64,000 bases of DNA from Selaginella moellendorffii (taxonomy: Eukaryota > Streptophyta > Lycopodiopsida > Selaginellales > Selaginellaceae). Shown here piece by piece: positions 35,042-46,700 of this stretch (the stretch's first letter is position 1; each line of letters opens with the position of its first letter). The notes beneath the pieces were generated by a model. It saw only the letters and a program-made list of their open reading frames with translations. It was not told the origin of the DNA and made no database searches. The DNA lies in NCBI RefSeq assembly GCF_000143415.4, contig NW_003314262.1, forward strand, positions 1,991,046 to 2,055,045, read 5' to 3'. Both the position numbers and the translations under genes were made by a program.

Positions 35042-38000
35042 ATGGTAAGTCTTTTAGGCCAAGTAGAAAATGGCATGAGGCCACATGCCATTCAGTAGCA
35101 ACATTGGCATGCACCGATTAGGCTCTCGAGTGCAGTCCGGTTACAGATGGCGTGTAGCCTCACGCCATCTTAGGATGCAGCCTCAAGACATCTGATGCAG
35201 TGGTGAATGGCGTGTGGCCTCACGTTATTTCCAGCTACTAGCTTTTCATCTGTCAGCTCTAATTGTTGTGCATTTCTGAACAGGCGAGGAATTGCGTTCT
35301 TCTTCTAGCCACTGTCAATGTGGATGTAGAGAAGGGGGAGGAGCTCACCAGTTGGACTTTCGGGATGGAAGGCGAGGATCTGAGGCTGTACAACACAGAT
35401 GGTGGGAGAAAAGAATGCATGGGGATCCTCATCCAAGTGACAGACACTCCATGCAGTTCCATGCAAGAATATGGACTGGCACTTGTGGTAGAGACAGCGT
35501 CTGCCTTCAAGATCCACCTTGCACATCGTAGCGGCTTCTCGGAGGGGGGCAGCGGCTATGAGGAATTCCTAGAGGGAGCTAGGGAGAGGTTGTCCAGGAG
35601 GCCCACAATTTCAAAGACGCTGCGGGTCTATGAAGATCACATGGAATCCACGGACCTCACCTACGGCGATGTTCAAAAACTATATTCCAACATTGAGCCG
35701 TTGAGAGTGACTCCAGTTCGCGAAGCAAAGGGGAAGGGGGTCGATCTGGAAACTACCTCGAAGCAGAAAAGGGTGGTCAAGCTCAAGCCGACGTCTGACT
35801 CTCCTGCTCCAAAAAAGAAGCTACTCAGTGATGCCATTGCCTCGGGTTCGAACACTACACCCACCAAAAAGAAGAGCCGCAAAGAGCAGAAAGAGCAAGA
35901 AGAGGCAGCAAAAATCGTCGCAGATAATAGTACTTATTACTATTCCAACAAAGTATATACAATCGACGTGAGCCGTATCGACATCCAAAGCAAATACAAC
36001 CACAGGCTAGTATCTGATGAGTGGGTGGAGAAATTGAAGCAGAAGATGCTGGCAAGTCCAGTAACACCCGACATTGTAGACGTGATCCCCTACTACCAAA
36101 AAATGAAGGGCGAGATGAGGTTTCCAGACTTGATCAATAGGAAGGTGTTGGACGATCAGAACATCCGGTTCTATGCCGTCTCCGGGCAGCATTCTAGCTT
36201 GGCGATGCAAGAGATAGTTGTGGATATTATGGTGGGCGAGGAGGTGAAGAAAGTCTTCAAGACAAGAGTTGTCCGCCTGATAAAAGGCAACTCGCCCCTC
36301 CGATCTATCATATACATCTCCCACACGCAGAATGTCAAGCAAGAAATGTGTTACAAATCGGGTCTGCACAAGACATTGGGACGAACACGGAAGCTCTGGG
36401 TTCAACTGAAGAAGCCACAAAAACCAGGACAAGGACGTGCACTAGCAACTAGCGCCTGGCAGGTAAGCCTCGTTGCATGTGGCATAGCATGTGGCCTCAC
36501 GCCATTTCCATTGTAGGAATTCTCGAGTCTTCTCTCAAAAACACTGGGGGTCAATGACACACTCAGCATCCATAACATTCTACTCGCGACAAAAGTTGTT
36601 TATGACAAATGGGTAGATGTGCTGAGGAGGTACCATGACGGGGAGTTGCCAAACTCAATGGGTGTGGAGGACGGCCGGAAGCCCAATGATTTGAAGCTCA
36701 ACGCCTTGCGTTTCTCGCGGTCTCTAGACGACGACGACCTTCTGACAGTGGCTAATGCTCTTCTACGTGGTGAGGTTGTCTTCAACAAGACCAAAATGAC
36801 TCCCGGCCATATTGTGACATACGAGGACTTGTGCACGACTCTGAGAGCTCGTGCGCTATTGAAGGATTGGATCTTCGAGCAAGTGGCCGTGGAGAGGGTG
36901 AGCATCGACACCACGCAAGAGATGATGGAAGCGCTGGAGTTGTCAAATGAAGACATCGACGAGTACGTGAAGGGGGCCCCCAAGTTCATCGATCTGCTGC
37001 GAGATGCCACGAAAAGTAAAGCTGAGAAGTTGGATCAGTATCCAAATTTCATTAAGATTGATGTCGACCGCCGGCTTCAGAAACAGCTCGACCCCGCAGC
37101 AGAGGCCTATCGAGAACCTTACCGGGTATACTTGAATTCGGATGAGGATCAAAGGTGGAGGAGCATCGTTTCCCGCGGAGATGAGCAGGTCAAGAACATC
37201 TTTTGTGTGATGGACTTCACAAACGAGGAGATCACTCATGCAGACGAAGTCAGCTCCATCATTGACTTAATGGTGGGACTTGCGGAGGTGGAATCTTCAG
37301 TCCACTATATGATCTACGACTCCGAATCCTATCACAAGTTTTGGAAGGCCTTGAACGAGGTGAAGGCTCGGTTGAAAGGCAAGGAGATGCGGGAGATCCA
37401 TGGGATAATGGCTAAGAAGAAGATACCGACGAATGTCCGCATCTTCACACTCGCCCTTGTTATTGGTCCTGCAGCAGAGTGGGACTGGAGTGACTTCCCA
37501 GCTTCGTTCGACAAGGCCAATCGAATTGATCTGAGGGAGGTCAATTTACCCGTGCCTGAGGAACTGAAGACGGCTATGGAGCTTTCGAATCCAAAGAAAG
37601 CTCCAGGTGCAGCATGGGAAATGCTCAGCTGGGTCTTCAACGCAATAGCGGGTGGGTCACCTGCTTCCGACTCCAAGGGCAAATGCGTTATCGAGTACAA
37701 CAGCGGCGGACTATTCTTTCGAGCCGCACTACTCAAGGGTGTCCCGTGTGTTGCGGTGACAAACTCCATTGAAGAGGGGACTTCAATGGAGCATATAATT
37801 ACAGTTGCCAAAGAAAAACAGTATCTTCTCTGCGAACCTGGTGAGTACGCACTTTAAGTTTAAATGTTATCTCACAAGCTCTGTATGCAGGAGCGTGGCC
37901 ACCCCCAGATGCTGAAACGGCGTTAACAGCTACTGTTGAAGATACTCATGTTGGGCCGAGCTCACAACCTGCACAAGGTAAGGTCACGTGAGGCCTCACG

Positions 38001-39869
38001 CCATTTTGATTATAGATCGTTGTGAATATTCAGACACGAGGACTGAAAAGCGCACTGGTGGCGCATCGAAGAAGGACAAACAGAAAAGCAATAGGAAAAA
38101 AGGAGGTACAAATTATATTTGCAATGGCGTGTGGTCTCATGCCATTCCTTGCAGGAGAAACTTCTTCAAAGGCAAAACAGGCAAGCACCAGCCAAGCTCA
38201 AACTGACAGTGGTCATAAAAAGCGAAAGCACGTTGGACAGTCGTCGAGATCAGAGGCGTTTGATTCGAAAAGGAAGAAGGGCAACGAAAAGATGATAGGT
38301 AATGCCTCGCGGTTATGGCGTGTGTGCTCATGCCATTCATTGCAGATCAAGGGCTGAGTGAAAGCAGGCAGTCACCACCTCATGACTCAGATTCCTATGG
38401 CGGACTCCCCTTCCCCAATCTCAATGGAGAGGTACAATGGATGAGGGAAGCTTTTCAAGGCAGGGCCACGTTTTTCTCATCTCGTCGTCTTCGAAGGGTG
38501 CAAGAACGTGCAGAAACCATGTTAAGACAGTCGGGTGAGGATACGGTCCTAGGTCACGCACTAAAACAGGCTATGGATGTCTTGTATTTTGAGATGGAGA
38601 CTCGGCCAGATGATTTTCCCAAGATGGTCCTGGAAGAACAAGCCATCCAGCCTGAGCAGCCTATGGAAGAAATGCAGGAGGGGGATGAGGAGCCAGAGAA
38701 AGATAATGAGCAGGAAGAGCAGAAGGACGAAGAGGAGGACAAAGAAGAGGAGGACGAAGAAGAGGAGGACGAAGAGGACTTGGATGGTCCTCACAATGGT
38801 GACGATCACAATAACAACGACGACGATGATGACGACGATGGCCAGCCTGAGGTGGCCAAAGAGCGGCGGAGGAAGGTCATACAAGACAAACCATCAGGTA
38901 AATAATAATACATCCATTCCTAACCTTTTACCATTTCTAACATTGTCCATGTAGGTCGCAGAGCAAATGGTAAGTAGAGATTATTCAGTTGAATTTACAA
39001 ACTCTAGCCTTTAGTGTCGAGGAAGGATAGTGCCAAGCAAGGGTCGAAACGTATGTCCAATCCTTCAGAATCAACAGTGCGCTCAAGTGATATCGGTCCT
39101 AGTTCCTCAATAGCAGTTGATGGTAAATACAGTATAGTCGATTCAATGTGCTAATAAGTTTGTTTTTAGTAGCACGAGAGGATACCATCTCAATCGAAGG
39201 GAGATATTTGGACATGCATATGGATCCGCCAGTGGACTCTACTTGGCTGCAAGAGTCATCAGAGCTGGTGGAGGCTACTATCCATATCAACGCCAAGCAA
39301 GCTGACCACGCTCCACTTGATGCTGCCCATACCACTGAGTCAATCTTGTCCACGTATCCAACTGACGGTGACCAGGCGCCATTGGACCCACATGAGGCCG
39401 CCCCAGCCGCCGAGCCGGTCGTATCCTCATTTCCAACGGACTCAACGTGTGCCCAATCGTCTGACTACGCGCCGTTGGAACCTCCCTACACCGCCCCTGC
39501 TACCTGTTCGGTCATGTCCACTTTGCCAACGGAGGCACCAGCTGAAATGGCGTGTGATCACACGCCATCGGAACCACCCCATGCCACTGTTGAGCCAGTT
39601 GTACCAGAGTCTACAGCTGAAATGGCATGTGCCCACACGCCATCGGATGCGATTGACCCCACATTGCAGAGGAGAGTATTTCCGCCCTTCACGTTTCCTC
39701 GACCAAAACCCTCTCAACGACCATCGGGAGCAACATTCGCTAATATTGTAGATGGTAAAATTGACTTGTACCATTTTTTATGCTGACGCATTTCATTTCA
39801 GAGTCATGGCGAAGGTACTGTATCGTTTTTGATCTGAACGGTGTCCTTTTCTCCCATGAGCGTGGCTGA
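35042..39869 (+). CDS. ParB/Srx-like, degenerate methyltransferase-like transposon protein (11 exons, 1384 aa)
   Basis: Exons: 35042-35044, 35284-36462, 36517-37840, 37891-37977, 38016-38105, 38155-38298, 38346-38897, 38955-38969, 39015-39122, 39170-39754, 39802-39869. All introns are GT-AG and the total of 4155 coding bases is divisible by three. Residues about 221-310 resemble a ParB/sulfiredoxin-like domain: a DVSRIDI strand, NHRLVSDEWVEKLKQKM, then AVSGQHSSLA in the position of the ParB GxRR-type box. Residues about 620-805 follow the order of a beta-class DNA methyltransferase: a motif IV-like strand ending MDFT instead of DPPY, NPKKAPG (motif X-like), and VIEYNSGGLFFRAALLKG (motif I-like). 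Catalysis is therefore unlikely. A basic Lys-rich stretch (about 910-990), an acidic Glu/Asp tract (about 1060-1115) and Pro/Thr repeats follow. The protein ends in a FCP1/HAD-like FDLNGVL. Domain calls are inferences from motif order. Confidence 0.75.
35045..35283 (+). other. Intron 1 of the ParB-like gene, directly after the ATG
   Basis: The donor is ATG|GTAAGT and the acceptor CTGAACAG|GCG. Splicing joins the lone ATG to the ARNCV codons in frame. At 239 bases it is the only intron longer than 60 bases. It carries three palindromes, at 35070-35091, 35147-35168 and 35207-35228. Confidence 0.75.
35070..35228. repeat. Cluster of three 22-bp palindromes in intron 1
   Basis: ATGGCATGAGG/CCACATGCCAT, ATGGCGTGTAG/CCTCACGCCAT and ATGGCGTGTGG/CCTCACGTTAT. 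They are conserved in position with 2293-2462 of the left copy. Confidence 0.9.
36463..36516 (+). other. Intron 2 (54 bases) containing a palindrome
   Basis: CAG|GTAAGC donor and TTGTAG acceptor. The palindrome 36484-36505 fills 22 of its 54 bases. Introns 4, 5 and 6 hold copies in the same way at 37983-38004, 38124-38145 and 38315-38336. Confidence 0.85.
39547..39643. repeat. Two 22-bp palindromes inside exon 10 coding sequence
   Basis: The copies at 39547-39568 and 39622-39643 are both read in the same frame, giving EMACDHTPS and EMACAHTPS in the Pro/Thr-rich tail. The transposase frame likewise contains copies at 29602-29623 and 29659-29680. Confidence 0.9.
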
Positions 39870-40217
39870 ACGGTGTCCTTTGAGAGGATTTGCATTATAC
39901 TAGAAGTGTTACAGCATGTTATTGGAAGTCTACGAAGTTGTTTTATTAATAATGGGAAAGTAAAGATTGAATGGGGACTTGGGCTCCACCTAGACTCGGA
40001 GCAACTGAGCCAATATTAAAAGGATGGAAAGAAATTGGACGACGATGACAAGGAGAAGAGAGAGGTGAAGCAGTGGCAGGGGGAGGAGAAGTGATTGAGT
40101 AGACATTTCCTTGTTTAAAATAAAATGGCATGTGCCTCAATGCAGTTGAATTTTGTTATATTTATATACTATATAAAGGTTTGGAAACCTTATTTTACAA
40201 GTGGGATAATGACAATT
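39870..40217. other. ParB-gene-side subterminal region
   Basis: 3' UTR and subterminal DNA with no gene. It contains a half-decayed palindrome near 40123. The last 40 bases include an ATTTTAC...GGGATAA segment loosely similar to the other subterminal end. Confidence 0.6.
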
Positions 40218-40239
40218 CCCACTTTAACGAAATAGAGCT
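40218..40239 (-). repeat. Right terminal inverted repeat of the intact element
   Basis: CCCACTTTAACGAAATAGAG plus CT, followed by TTAGT. It is the reverse complement of the left end. Confidence 0.85.
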
Positions 40240-40244
40240 TTAGT

Positions 40245-42436
40245 GGAAGTAACATAGCTATATCAAGTGATAGGGAGTTCATCTTAGAGTTTGATTTTTC
40301 ATATTATTTTTTTGTTAATGTTTTGGTTTTATACTGAATCTTGAAAATGATTGAAGAGTGTTAGTGTGATATAAATATTTGAAGATATGGTATTTGTGAT
40401 AAAGTCTTGGGTATTTATTAACATTTGTAACAATCAACATTGGATATCGGATATATAGATATGATGTTCATCATTTATGTATACTAATGGGTCATGGGAA
40501 TTTGTATTGAGATGAACTTATATGAAGTTATAAATAGAAAGAAGTTGGTTGAGTCTTGAGAATTTACATTCATAGATTAAAAGTTATTCTTTCTCTAGAA
40601 TGAAAAATTTTCCATAAAATTTCTTAGGCTTTTCCAATGACTAATCTATTGATCATTTTGCTCAAAAACCATTTTGTTTTTATGAACCATTACAAATTGG
40701 TGAAAGGGTTAGTATTTACTTTAGTTAACTTAAACCTTAGTAAATAGTTTGTGTGATGTGACTTCAAGGGATGTTAATTTTTAGATCTAAAGCAATTGAG
40801 TTAGATAAAGTCTAAAATTAGAGTAAAAAAGTCATTGTTGCACTTTTTTAGAAAGATGACCTTATGTGTTTTTTTTTTCTGAGCACTTTATATTTGGTTA
40901 AACTCTATAAGAATAGTGAGTTCTCCTTGATCTTGACTTAGTCTTAATAACATGCCTTAACTAAGGATAGTGATGTTTAACTTAGTTATTCTAATAGTCC
41001 TTACTTTAGTTTTGGCTAAGCATTGATCATTCATAACTAGCTCTTTAATTATACTTAAAGTTATTAGCTAAACATATTGATAGGCTTATCATTGTAAGAT
41101 TGAATTTGAGTAGTTATTTTATCTATACTTATTCGTGATCCTTATGTTGTATCTAGAGTATTTTCTTATATGACTCATTTATATGAGTTTAGTGTTTGGG
41201 GTCTGATGTAGATAACTTGAAAGGTAATTGTTAGTTACTTGCAACTAGTGATTGCTTGTAGACTTTATTAATTACTGTTGACACTTTACTTAGACATGGT
41301 GATTCACATTTTGATGATGTGTTATTTATAGTTAAATATTATTAAAATATTGGTCTTAAATATTAAATAAGGTATCTTTGATTTTGGTTAAATTGGTTGT
41401 TAAAGAGTTTAAGTGGTGGTTCACTTTTGCTTTGTTTTTGTGTTGATGGCATTGAAGTGATGCTTTGACATTGATATTAAAGTGAGATGAAATATTTCTT
41501 TAAAGACATATTGAGGATGTTAAATTTTTCATCTATAGTGATTCAAATGGTTGATGATTATTTGGGTTTATTAGAGATTGATATTTTGTTTTACTAATTT
41601 TGTAAGATGGTGTTGATTATTTAGCCATATCTTTGTATCATTAGCATTCATGCATCTTGCTAGTTAACAACTATATTAGTGTTCAAATAAACTGAATGGT
41701 AAATTGGGTTAACTATGTTCTAGATGAGATTGCTTAGTAGAGGTTTAAGCTTTGGTTTTTCCTTGAAAGAATTATTTAATTATGAACTATACTTAAAAAG
41801 TGTTCATCAAATTGATCCTCTATAAATCCATTTGCTAACAAGCATAATAAGGATTATCAATGATTGATAATGTCAACTCAAGTTTAACAATGATCTAACA
41901 ACTCCATTACTAACTCTTCCTTTTGCAAAACTAATATAGCTTTGTTATGTTTAACTTTTGGATAAATGCAAATATGTTTTTTATTAGCTTTTGCATTATA
42001 AAGCTTTAGATGTGCTGGAAACATGTTGTGGGGTTACATTATGAATTCTTTTTTAGCATTAAAGTTAGTTAATGCAAAATTTATGATCATTATTATCCAA
42101 GATTTAGCTATAGACTTATTTTGAGTTTTGGTTATTTGAGTTTTCATACATATTATTTCATTTATTAAGAGTTGTCAGAGAAGGTATTTTGGCTCATTAT
42201 CTTTGATGTTCAAATTAACTTCTACATCTTGCATTCATTGGTAATGATTGATTTCTATTTGGGATAGCTGATTATTTTTGTTAGAGGTCTTGCCTAATTA
42301 TCATTGATATTTGATGATTTTGCCATTCTTTAAGATGGTTAATTATTTTTTGAACTGAATGTGGAGTTGTTTCCTTAGTAGTGGTTTAAACTAAAGTATG
42401 CATCTATGAGGATATTGATGTTTTTAAAGAGGGGAG
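40245..42436 (+). mobile_element. Family A internal region, AT-drifted copy
   Basis: The same order of segments as 8870-12157 (AAGAAGTTGGTTGAGTCTTGAGAA, CTTTAGTTTTGGCTAAG, GATGTGTTAT), but strongly diverged toward A/T. It ends in AAGAGGGGAGCATGTCACAAATG, a decayed polypurine tract and LTR start. No gene is seen. Confidence 0.6.
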
Positions 42437-42603
42437 CATGTCACAAATGTAATTGTGGGTATTAAAAGTTATCAATCAGCAAGTTTTTTCAAATATTCTT
42501 TTTTTACTACTATGACGGTAAAAGATCAATATTGGTAAGCCTTTTAACAATCCTTCTTCTATAATTAAATTTTAATGGGTATTTTGAGTGCATTTAGATT
42601 GGG

Positions 42604-43733
42604 TGTAGCGCACATAGTTTTTACCCTTTATTCTATGGTGATTTATCATAAGATAACAACGGAAGCGAAACTTAAACCCTCTATGTGCCACATGTCACAT
42701 GCCATGTGTCCAAAGGACAATGGTGTGGAACCCGAGGTTTAGGGCTTTGGGCCACTGAACGAAGGAATAGTGCCAAACTCCCAAGCGTGGAGCTAAGGAG
42801 TGATGGAACCGGACCATGGAGCAACTCCCAAGCATAATGCCTAAAGAGGAAAGCGATAGAAGCCTAGAGCGACTTGGAACAGTCCTAGGACAACTAGCAT
42901 CCCAATGCCAGGACCAGCACGCAAAACGAAGCCAAACGGAGTTTGGCACTATTTTAGCATACCGATGGCCTAACGCGAAGATATGGGTACTCTATCAACT
43001 AGCATGGTATGGAACTTAGGCTTACACCCAAGCCGGACACAGAACAAAGACAGGCACACAAGTAGAAGCTAAACTATGCCTTGGGTTGGTCAGCCATGCC
43101 TGACCTACCCACTATCCCTACTACATTTGGAACCCCCTATAGCTCCCCCCCCTTCCTTGAGGAACACACATTTTGGGCTTTCACCCCAAGCCTCCCTTAG
43201 TACCAGGAGTTAGTATCTGGGACAAGCTCGAAACTTACTAAATATGGAATGTTCTTAGATTGCGAATTTGGACACGAGACGAACACCATTGTGTTCAGGC
43301 TGACCTCTACATTCTGTAGATATGCCAAATAAACAAATCTGGACACTTCCCATAAATAGCATTTGGGACCGGAATGAAACTAACATAAAGAGTTTGATAG
43401 TGAGGGTGTTTGGCAGAAACGGTAAGCTATCATCCAGCAATATTCAGGGACCAATTTCAATATATGAGGGCTTTTGTCAAGTTAGTGCAAGACAGAGCAA
43501 AAAAAAACTAAGAGCCAAGCCGAGTATGCTCAGCTAGAAACATATAGGAGTTCCTACTTTATGTCCATCTGGCTAAGTACAGGTGCTAAGCCCAATTTAC
43601 TAACACTTGAACAAGAGGGGTTGATAAAGGGAATCAGCAATACCGACCTCCTGCCATCGTGGCAGTAAGGAAAAAGTGTCCATAAGGACTGGCCGACAAA
43701 TAACTTTTGATACCTGAAGTCATATTCACGACA
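42604..43733 (-). repeat. Family A LTR (reverse strand)
   Basis: 1130 bases from TGTAGCGCAC (42604) to CACGACA (43733), the reverse complement of the TGTCGTG...GCGCTACA form. A polypurine tract (reverse complement CTCTCCCCCCCTA, 43734-43746) lies on its internal side, making it the 3' LTR of a minus-strand element. Confidence 0.8.
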
Positions 43734-46700
43734 CTCTCCCCCCCTAGGGAAGATCGACGTTCTCGTCGATGCATACTCAAGTCTAGAATACCACCAAAGA
43801 AACAATTCTAGAAAAAGTTCACGGTATTCACACTATGTGAGAAATGCACCAACTTAAATGAGTTAAGAGGCAACCTCTTTGTCTAACGTGGATGCGCTAC
43901 CAACTCAGACACCTTCTGGCCATCATCGACAAGGAAATGACCAATAGAGCCAGCTACCCTTGCTACTCTAGGTGTCACCTAGCTTACAAAAGTGTGATAC
44001 GCCTCTGCCCATAGGGACATAGAGAGAGAAGCCAGAGGCCCTAACCCTCATGAGCAAAAAAACCAAACTCGTCAATAAGGTTTATATAGACTATTGTAAA
44101 TAGGCAGTTAGAGTTGTTTACACGGTTAAACTCTTTTAACAGAATAAGGAACATTGACAGAGAGGTGGGTGATGTGACCAGTCGACAGCTACCCATGATT
44201 AAAGATTTCACCATGCATACGAAGTGCCGAAGCCAGTCTCTCTATGCTGGCCCAAATTCAAAAATCAATAAATGGACGATATCAAAGTCATAGACAATGA
44301 TATCTTAGAGTCTTAAGTATCAATGAATAATGCTTAGATTAGAACACAAAATTATTCCAAGTAAATTATCATCTGATAAACTAGTATTATAGTATAGGAA
44401 CCACTAAGATCACTATCATTGGAAAACATACGATTCAGCATCCAAAAAAATTTAATAGCAAGTATATCATCAAAGAAACTCAATGATGAAATTTAACTAT
44501 CGAAGATGGCAGACAGTATACCAAACAACTTACAAAAGATAACTCAAATAACACAAAGTATCATTGACTAGTAATCACAATGCTCGCGAATATATCACCC
44601 AAAGAAACTAACATCCTAATCTATTAGAACTAACTCAAGCAATGATCAATAGAACAAAATGAATGTTGCAGGACCAATAAACATAGCATTCATGCTAACC
44701 ATCGCACTAACCAATCTAAATAGATCCCTGTCAACAATATAAAGGAACTTAAATTGCTTAAGCAAGTGTCAGCAACATCTTACTGATGTCTCAAACCCAA
44801 TAGACCAATCCAGAGCAAATCACAAAGAACATGTGGTATTAAAAAAAGGCATAAGCCATCAAAGAGAACAACTAACTATCATAAAAGAATATCAATCATC
44901 CCACGAATGAAGAGATGCATAATCATCATCGAAGAAAGAATCTACCATCCTGAAGAACGGCAAATCATTCTATACCAACAATAATCAAGCAAAATCTTTT
45001 GACAAGGACAATCAACCATTCTAGATGATAGTCAATCATCATTAATGATTGCTAAATGCAAAAGTTAACTTCAACATTGAAGCGAATAAGCCAAAATGCC
45101 TTCCCTAATAACTTCTAGCAAATGGTCCACAAGCATGAAAACTTAAGGAACCAAAAGCTCGAAGAAGCCCATAGCTAAGTCTTGTATAACAATGATCACA
45201 AAGCTTGTATGGACTAACTTCAATGCTAAAGAAGAAATCATGGTGCAACCCACAATATCTTCCTTAATACATCCATAAGTCAAACATCATAATGCCAAAG
45301 TGTAAGCGACTAATTTTTCCATTCTACTTTAGTCACTTAACCACACCTCCGACCACTTGGAGGAGTCTCATTCACAACCTCCATAAGTCCCATTCAGGAC
45401 TTGGGGCTTGCTAGCCCCGAGAATGGCATCCATGCCACTCAACCTTTGCACTTGGTCCAAATGCTCCACGTGTCTGATCCCATGACCGACACCCAAAGGT
45501 ACCACTGACATCTCGGCCCGTTATGCTAAGGCCATGCCCATTCACCTTTGCTGCACTAGTGGTCCAATACCACTTGCATCACCATCCCGTCTCTCCAAGA
45601 CTGGGCCATCTGTCCACGAGGGGTCATCCTAGATCCACTCCTTAGCATCCTTAGGATGCCCACAGACCTGGGGAATCGCCTTCCCCAAAGTCCCTTTGTC
45701 AGTTCCTACCAAGTCCCTTTCTGCCCCTGGCCGTGTTTGCCAACATTGCCACTGGATCGAGGCCCACAGGCCCGACCACTAAGTCCCACGGTCCTCTGGG
45801 ACTTCCTCACCACACGACTGTGTCCTTGGTCACTACCCCAGAGGACTGCTCCTCTTCCTTTCCACAGTCTGGGCCTTTGGGACGACATTTCGGAACACCG
45901 TGGCCTTATGCGAGCCACCTGGGTACTCTCCCCACCTATCGCCTTTAGGTGCTCTAGCCATGGGCTTAGAGCGAGGTTCCGTTGAGCCACGCCTGGTATC
46001 CAAGTAGGTAGTGCCACCCACACTTGGACTGGGAGCATCGGCCAATCGATCTCCCAGGGGAACTAGAGCCGGCTCTTGAACACTTCACCAAGCTACCCCG
46101 CTTGTCGGTCCGTATTCACTCTAGTCTTGGATTTCCCAGTGGTCAGTTCATCACCCAACACTGGGTCTGGCCTTCCTGGGCCAAACTGGCCTTTCCTGGC
46201 CAAACTGGCTCCACTGCAGTCCTCCCCCTTACTATACTTTTGGAGCTCACCAAACCCCCCTAGGGTCTGGGAGACAAACGCTTTGGGCTTTCACCCTCTC
46301 AGACTCGAACTCGGACTCCAACTCGGACTCGGACTCGGACTCGGACTCGGACTCGGACTCGGACTCGGACTCGGGCTCGGTCTAGGCCTCCACCTCGGTC
46401 TCGGTCTCGGTCCCGGTCTTGGTCTCGGTCTCGGTCCCGGTCTCAGTCTCGGTCTCGGTCTCGGTCCCGGTCTCAGTCTCGACCTCGGACTCCATCTCGG
46501 GTCCTTCTCGGACTCCATCTTGGATTCCATCTCGGGTCCATCTCGGACTCTGTCTCGGTCCATCTCGGACTCCATCTCGGACTCCACTTCGGACTCCATC
46601 TCGGACTCCATCTCGGACTCCACCTCGGACTCCATCTCAGACTCCATCTCGGTCCATCTCGGACTCCATCTCAGACTCCGTCTCGGTCCATCTCGGACTC

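Larger units (their letters stand above)
27666..40239. mobile_element. Intact 12.6-kb TIR DNA transposon with a transposase gene and a ParB-like gene
   Basis: The left end reads AGCTCTATTTCGTTAAAGTG and the right end is its reverse complement (40220-40239). The flanking pentamer TTAGT occurs at 27661-27665 and 40240-40244, and fits a target duplication if the left end has one extra A. Two divergent genes are both open: the transposase (28354-31422, minus) and an 11-exon ParB-like gene (35042-39869, plus). A 3.6-kb regulatory spacer separates them. At least 18 copies of a 22-bp palindrome are spread over the element. Its size, two-gene layout and intron-rich accessory gene do not match hAT, Mutator, PIF or CACTA. 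The transposase resembles the DUF7869-type DDE proteins of plants and oomycetes. That family call is from memory and not from a search. Confidence 0.85.

Noticed and set aside
38554-38884. Minus-strand frames of poly-Ser or poly-Val/Leu opposite exon 7
   Set aside because: They are shadows of the acidic GAGGA/GACGA tract of the ParB-like gene.
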